Positions 5,106 to 8,290 of a DNA stretch of 8,290 nucleotides are shown here, piece after piece. The stretch's first letter is position 1; every line of letters starts with the position of its first letter. Source of the stretch: an uncultured Eubacteriales bacterium (GTDB lineage: Bacteria > Bacillota > Clostridia > Peptostreptococcales > Anaerovoracaceae). The stretch covers positions 1 to 8,290 of the forward strand of contig CAUEYG010000046.1 of assembly GCA_959021945.1 (NCBI GenBank), given 5' to 3'. The translations under genes and the position numbers were made by a program. The notes beneath the pieces were generated by a model. That model ran no database searches. It saw only the letters and a program-made list of their open reading frames with translations, and had not been told where the DNA came from.

Positions 5106-7142
5106 CTATTTTTTTAAACGGAACTGTGCGGCTAAGGTACGCAGGTTTTCCGCCTGTCTTTCTAACAGGTTGCTGGCACGAGAACTCTGTCCGCTCACTT
5201 CAATATTTCGATCTGCAAGTTCTGAAATAGATCGAATTTCCTCGAGCATCTTTTCCAGAGATTCTTTTTCTTCATCCACAGAGCTTGATAGCTTTAAGGT
5301 CAAGTCCGCTACCTGCTGGGAAATATCTGCGATCTCCGTCATAGAGCCGGCAGTTTTTCTGGCCAGTTCAGAACCTTCTTCCACTGCGGTTCTGGAACTT
5401 CCCACGATCTGTGAAGCTGATTGAGCAGACTCTGTCGTCTTTGCGGCCAAGGCGCGAACCTCATCAGCAACAACAGAAAATCCTTTGCCGGCCTCTCCTG
5501 CCCGGGCGGCTTCTACTGCAGCATTGAGGGCAAGAATATTTGTCTGGAAGGCAATGTCTTCCAGGAACTTGTTGATCTTTGTGATTTGATCAAAGTTCTT
5601 TTTAATTTGTTCCATAGAATCCAGCAGGCTGTGCATCAGCTCATCCCCGTGAGTGAGCCTTTGCTCTGTTTCACCCATGAGATCACGGGCCTGCTGTGTG
5701 TTGTCACTTACATCTATAATATTTCTGGAAATAGTATCAGCTCCGGCGGACAATTGGTTGACGCACTGGGCCTGCTCTGCGGAAGACTGGTCTACCATTT
5801 GCGCATTGTCTGAAACCATTTTCGATGTTTCAAGAAGGAGTCCTACAGAAGACTGAATCTCGCTCATAATTTCATTGAGCGCATTGGAAATATGGTCAAG
5901 TGACTGCTTCATGGCAATAAAATCACCCTGAAATTCTGTTTCTGTACGGATGTTCAGGTTCCCTTTTGCCAATTCCTCCAGAACAGTTCCTAACTCAGTA
6001 ATATAAGCGTTGACGCTGTGGACGGTTTTTTGCAGTGCAAGGGATAAGGTTTCTGTTTCATCCTTACTGTGCACAATTTCAACCTCTGTTTGCAAATCAC
6101 CCTGGGCCAGGGCGTCAATTCGCTTTGTTACCTTTCCTAAAGGCCTGGAAATTGTTCCGGCGAATCTTGAGGTCACAATAGCGGCAACAAGCACCATGAC
6201 TAAAACAACCAGCAGCCCAATCAACATACTGCGATTCACAATTCCCATAAAGTCGCTGGAATTGGCATAGACTGCCATGGACCAATGGGTTCCCCGCACC
6301 GGTGCATAGGAAATAAGCAGTTTGTCGCTGCCTGAGCCCAGTGGCATGGAGCCGATTTCACCGCTGATCATTTTATTGGAAAGTTCCTGAGCCTCTTCTC
6401 CGCCAGGGAAATGGTCTTTTAAAAGGACCTTTTCACGAATTAAATCCTTTTCCTGAGCTGCCATAATACTGCCCTCATCGTTGATGATGATAGCCTGACC
6501 GGTGATGCCTACATTAATATTAGCTAGTACATCATTGATCATATCGTACTTATAGCTTCCTACTAAGTAATACAAAAAATTTCCGCTGGAATCTACAACA
6601 GGAGTTCCTACGGCAAGTTCAAGATCATCGTTTCTGACCCTGGTATCATCAATTACTAGGGTTTGGGTCTGCTCTAACAGAGTAAACATTTCCTCGTTTG
6701 CAAGGGTGGAAGGGCATTTATTGACCCCTTCAATATATTTCCCCTCAGCATCGTAAAGGCCGATCCAAACGAACTCAATGCCAGTTTCCAGATGTTTTAA
6801 TATAGCCTGGCGGCTTTTGGCAGTACTTTGAGGATTTTTCAATGCGTTATTATCCGCAGCAGTTAAAATTCGGTCGCCTAAAATGTGAAGGTTGCTCTCA
6901 ACAGCCTGTGAAGCGATCTTTGCCATTGGTTCCAACGTATCCAGCAAAACAGAGTTGGTCAGGATTCGCATAGAACCAACCATTACAATGGAAAGGACAA
7001 TAGCTAGAGAAATCATAATAATGGTAGTGGTCATAATAATTTTATGCCTGATTCCTGATTTGGGAACTTTCCCTCTGTGCTTCCATTTTGCTAATAATGA
7101 TTGTTTTCCCTTTTTGTTTTCGGGTTCCTTTATAGGGCCCAT
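5106..7142 (-). CDS. Methyl-accepting chemotaxis protein with dCache sensor and tandem HAMP
   Basis: The 678-residue receptor has a basic cytoplasmic head (1-32), membrane helix 1 (about 33-58), an extracellular dCache-type sensor (about 60-302, with the WIGLYDAEGKY strand), membrane helix 2 (about 304-325), a HAMP domain (326-380), a second HAMP-like unit (381-430) and the signalling domain (431-678). The kinase-contact tip at 528-547 is canonical, with IAFQTNILALNAAVEAAR. The C-terminus ends FRLKK, with no NWETF-like CheR-binding tail. I do not see the Tyr/Arg/Trp-Tyr signature of amino-acid-binding dCache sensors, so the ligand is unknown. The start is fixed by AGGAGG 7 nt upstream; upstream in-frame ATGs lack a ribosome site, and the longest extension would run into the divergent gene. 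It heads an operon with the FMN_bind lipoprotein and is divergent from the hemerythrin-CheX gene. Confidence 0.95.
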   Translation of the reverse strand: MGPIKEPENKKGKQSLLAKWKHRGKVPKSGIRHKIIMTTTIIMISLAIVLSIVMVGSMRILTNSVLLDTLEPMAKIASQAVESNLHILGDRILTAADNNALKNPQSTAKSRQAILKHLETGIEFVWIGLYDAEGKYIEGVNKCPSTLANEEMFTLLEQTQTLVIDDTRVRNDDLELAVGTPVVDSSGNFLYYLVGSYKYDMINDVLANINVGITGQAIIINDEGSIMAAQEKDLIREKVLLKDHFPGGEEAQELSNKMISGEIGSMPLGSGSDKLLISYAPVRGTHWSMAVYANSSDFMGIVNRSMLIGLLVVLVMVLVAAIVTSRFAGTISRPLGKVTKRIDALAQGDLQTEVEIVHSKDETETLSLALQKTVHSVNAYITELGTVLEELAKGNLNIRTETEFQGDFIAMKQSLDHISNALNEIMSEIQSSVGLLLETSKMVSDNAQMVDQSSAEQAQCVNQLSAGADTISRNIIDVSDNTQQARDLMGETEQRLTHGDELMHSLLDSMEQIKKNFDQITKINKFLEDIAFQTNILALNAAVEAARAGEAGKGFSVVADEVRALAAKTTESAQSASQIVGSSRTAVEEGSELARKTAGSMTEIADISQQVADLTLKLSSSVDEEKESLEKMLEEIRSISELADRNIEVSGQSSRASNLLERQAENLRTLAAQFRLKK

Positions 7143-7149
7143 GTTACTT

Positions 7150-7155
7150 CCTCCT
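7150..7155 (-). promoter_or_regulatory. Ribosome binding site deciding the chemoreceptor start
   Basis: AGGAGG on the minus strand, with a 7-nt spacer to ATG 7142-7140. The next in-frame ATG upstream (7190) follows ACAGTCAATATC and has no such site. Confidence 0.8.
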
Positions 7156-7199
7156 GGATCTTTGAATTTCTGTAATCCCGTTTTACCCATGATATTGAC

Positions 7200-7213
7200 T
7201 GTGTTTTGACACA
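7200..7213. repeat. Small inverted repeat TGTGT-TTTG-ACACA in the chemoreceptor leader
   Basis: Five-bp arms around a 4-nt centre lie just downstream of the predicted chemoreceptor transcription start (near 7217). It could be an operator or a minor RNA hairpin. The arms are short and the function is unproven. Confidence 0.25.
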
Positions 7214-7223
7214 TAACATTATG

Positions 7224-7252
7224 ATTATACAAGTTTCTCACGAGGTTTTCAA
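7224..7252 (-). promoter_or_regulatory. SigA-type promoter of the chemoreceptor-lipoprotein operon
   Basis: On the minus strand TTGAAA (7252-7247), a 17-bp spacer and a perfect TATAAT (7229-7224) are seen. The start would be near 7217, with a 75-nt leader. The -35 box overlaps a short palindrome GGTT-TTC-AACC (7244-7254). I see no SigD/sigma-28 flagellar-type promoter here. Confidence 0.7.
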
Positions 7253-7286
7253 CCATATTACCAATCAGATACAAAAAGCAGCCAAT

Positions 7287-7315
7287 TTGTAAAAATAGGA
7301 ATTTTATAGTATAAT
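7287..7315 (+). promoter_or_regulatory. SigA-type promoter of the hemerythrin-CheX gene
   Basis: TTGTAA (7287-7292), a 17-bp spacer and a perfect TATAAT (7310-7315) on the plus strand. The start would be near 7322, giving a leader of about 30 nt that contains AAAGGA (7333-7338) and GGAAAG (7342-7347) ahead of the ATG. The -35 boxes of the two divergent promoters are 34 bp apart, leaving room for a shared regulator. Confidence 0.75.
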
Positions 7316-7351
7316 AAGAAAAAACAGTTGAGAAAGGAAACGGAAAGATAA

Positions 7352-8185
7352 ATGTGGAAAGAGAGCTACCGCCTTGGAATTGAATCAATCGATCATCAGC
7401 ATATGGAACTGTTTCAGGTGACAGACCGACTGCTGGCCGCTATTGAAAATCAGGCTCAGGAGGGAGTGTTCCTTGAAATTATCACGTTTCTCAAAGAATA
7501 TGCAGTAAAGCATTTTCGCGAGGAAGAGGCTTATCAGGAATCCATCCATTACAGCGGTCTCAAAGCGCACAAACAGGAGCACCAAAAATTTACGCACACA
7601 GTACTTGACTTTGAAGAAAAACTGATTAGCAGCGACTTTGATCTTTCTATTATTAAGGACCTGGCAGGGACTCTGACCGCATGGCTGACTTATCATGTGG
7701 CAGGTGAAGACCAAAAGATCACTGCAGGGGAAACAGCCCATTCCAACAAAGAGCAGGGGGCTTGTATTGATCTTGTTTCCCATACTGCATTTGAGGTTAT
7801 GGAAACCATGGCCGGAGTGACCTTGAATCGGGTTTCAGCAATCGACGGACAGGATCCTAAGGTGCAAAACGGAATCCTGATTGATATTGGTTTTGTAGGG
7901 GATATCCAAGATCAGTTCCAATTCTACTTTTCCAAAGAACTGGCTTTTCATCTGATTGAGGCAATGACCTTTATGAAACCTTCGGAAATTGATGAAATCG
8001 TTACCTCTGCTGTATCGGAGATAACCAACATTACCTGCGGAAAGGCGTCTATTGCCCTGTCTGAAAATGGGACTGCATGTGATATTACTACGCCTTGTGC
8101 AAGTAGCGGCGCTGTGGAGATACAGGCAGCACAGGGAGTTCAGGTCAGCACCAGCGCAGGTGATCTGCAAATTTTTGTGGCATGA
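7352..8185 (+). CDS. Bacteriohemerythrin-CheX fusion protein (predicted O2-responsive CheY-P phosphatase)
   Basis: The 277-residue protein joins two domains. Residues 1-125 are a bacteriohemerythrin (W2, LGIESIDHQH) with all seven diiron ligands in place: His17, His54, Glu58, His73, His77, His115 and Asp120. This four-helix fold binds O2 reversibly. After a short linker (126-138), residues 139-277 match the CheX family: a strand-rich core and, on the long helix, SAVSEITNITCG with the phosphatase pair Glu223 and Asn226 (ExxN), then Pro248 in DITTPC at the usual place. CheX removes phosphate from CheY-P, often as a dimer. There are no membrane segments, so it acts in the cytoplasm. It is divergent from the chemoreceptor operon, consistent with a role in chemotaxis. 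O2 control of the phosphatase is inference; it might instead simply bring CheX activity near an O2 store or detoxifier. Confidence 0.88.
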   Translation: MWKESYRLGIESIDHQHMELFQVTDRLLAAIENQAQEGVFLEIITFLKEYAVKHFREEEAYQESIHYSGLKAHKQEHQKFTHTVLDFEEKLISSDFDLSIIKDLAGTLTAWLTYHVAGEDQKITAGETAHSNKEQGACIDLVSHTAFEVMETMAGVTLNRVSAIDGQDPKVQNGILIDIGFVGDIQDQFQFYFSKELAFHLIEAMTFMKPSEIDEIVTSAVSEITNITCGKASIALSENGTACDITTPCASSGAVEIQAAQGVQVSTSAGDLQIFVA

Positions 8186-8195
8186 GAAATAGTAG

Positions 8196-8224
8196 TAGAC
8201 AATATGGCTGATCTGGGTTATACT
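8196..8224 (+). promoter_or_regulatory. Promoter of the riboswitch-controlled downstream gene
   Basis: TAGACA (8196-8201, 5/6), a 17-bp spacer and TATACT (8219-8224, 5/6), 11 bp after the stop of the hemerythrin-CheX gene. Transcription would start near 8231, just ahead of the riboswitch. I see no terminator hairpin between the stop codon and this promoter, so read-through from upstream is possible. Confidence 0.6.
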
Positions 8225-8230
8225 AAAATA

Positions 8231-8290
8231 TATCAATAAAATAACAAGAAAACCGTGAGTGTAAGGAAGCTGGTGAGAATCCAGCACAGG
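8231..8290 (+). promoter_or_regulatory. Cobalamin riboswitch, 5' part (cut by window end)
   Basis: AAGGAAGCTGGTGAGAATCC followed by AGCACAGG (8263-8290) matches the conserved 5' core of cobalamin riboswitches, of the pattern GGAAnnnGGTGnnAATCCnnnnC. The P4-type stem is intact: GCTGG (8269-8273) pairs with CCAGC (8281-8285). The remaining conserved part (CCCGC, then the B12-box) lies beyond the window, so the call rests on about 30 nt plus a well-placed promoter. These RNAs bind adenosyl- or related cobalamins and usually repress B12/corrinoid transport or synthesis genes, so such a gene is expected next on the plus strand. Confidence 0.75.

Noticed and set aside
7143..7388. N-terminal extension of the chemoreceptor to an ATG at 7388
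   Set aside because: It would overlap the divergent hemerythrin-CheX gene and both promoters. The ATG at 7142 has a perfect ribosome site and follows the predicted transcription start.
7835..8287. Open frame of 150 codons opposite the CheX domain and riboswitch
   Set aside because: The plus-strand fusion has full active-site conservation, so this is a shadow. It also crosses the riboswitch and promoter.

Overview
The window looks like chromosomal DNA from a motile, anaerobic or oxygen-sensitive member of the Firmicutes, most likely class Clostridia. The reasons are moderately low GC content, strong AGGAGG-type ribosome sites, clear SigA-type promoters, a YhgE/Pip protein beside a TetR regulator, a clostridial-style dCache chemoreceptor, a bacteriohemerythrin and a cobalamin riboswitch. 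The species cannot be named from the sequence. I see no tRNA, rRNA, insertion sequence, phage gene or CRISPR array.

Left part (1-4528). A secreted, low-complexity protein runs off the left edge (1-241, minus). Next comes a large YhgE/Pip-family membrane protein (369-2951, minus). A divergent TetR-family regulator (3157-3780, plus) overlaps by 8 nt a small membrane-anchored DUF218/SanA-like protein (3773-4528, plus). The 205 bp between the Pip-like gene and the regulator hold two back-to-back promoters whose -35 boxes abut. A 15-bp palindrome covers both -35 boxes and is the natural candidate for the regulator's operator.

Middle and right part (4549-8185). A strong compound hairpin (4549-4600) separates the converging units. 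A minus-strand operon then encodes a dCache methyl-accepting chemotaxis protein (5106-7142) followed 18 nt later by a lipoprotein with an FMN_bind-type covalent flavin motif (4623-5087). Divergent from it is a fusion protein (7352-8185, plus): an N-terminal bacteriohemerythrin domain with all seven diiron ligands, joined to a C-terminal CheX-like CheY-P phosphatase domain with the ExxN active-site motif. Together these three genes suggest a redox/oxygen chemotaxis module: a receptor, a surface flavin lipoprotein and an O2-binding domain wired to the enzyme that removes phosphate from CheY. The fusion is the most interesting object in the window.

Right edge (8186-8290). A good promoter (TAGACA-N17-TATACT) drives a leader that begins to match a cobalamin riboswitch, cut off by the window end. 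The next gene on the plus strand is therefore probably a B12/corrinoid uptake or synthesis gene.
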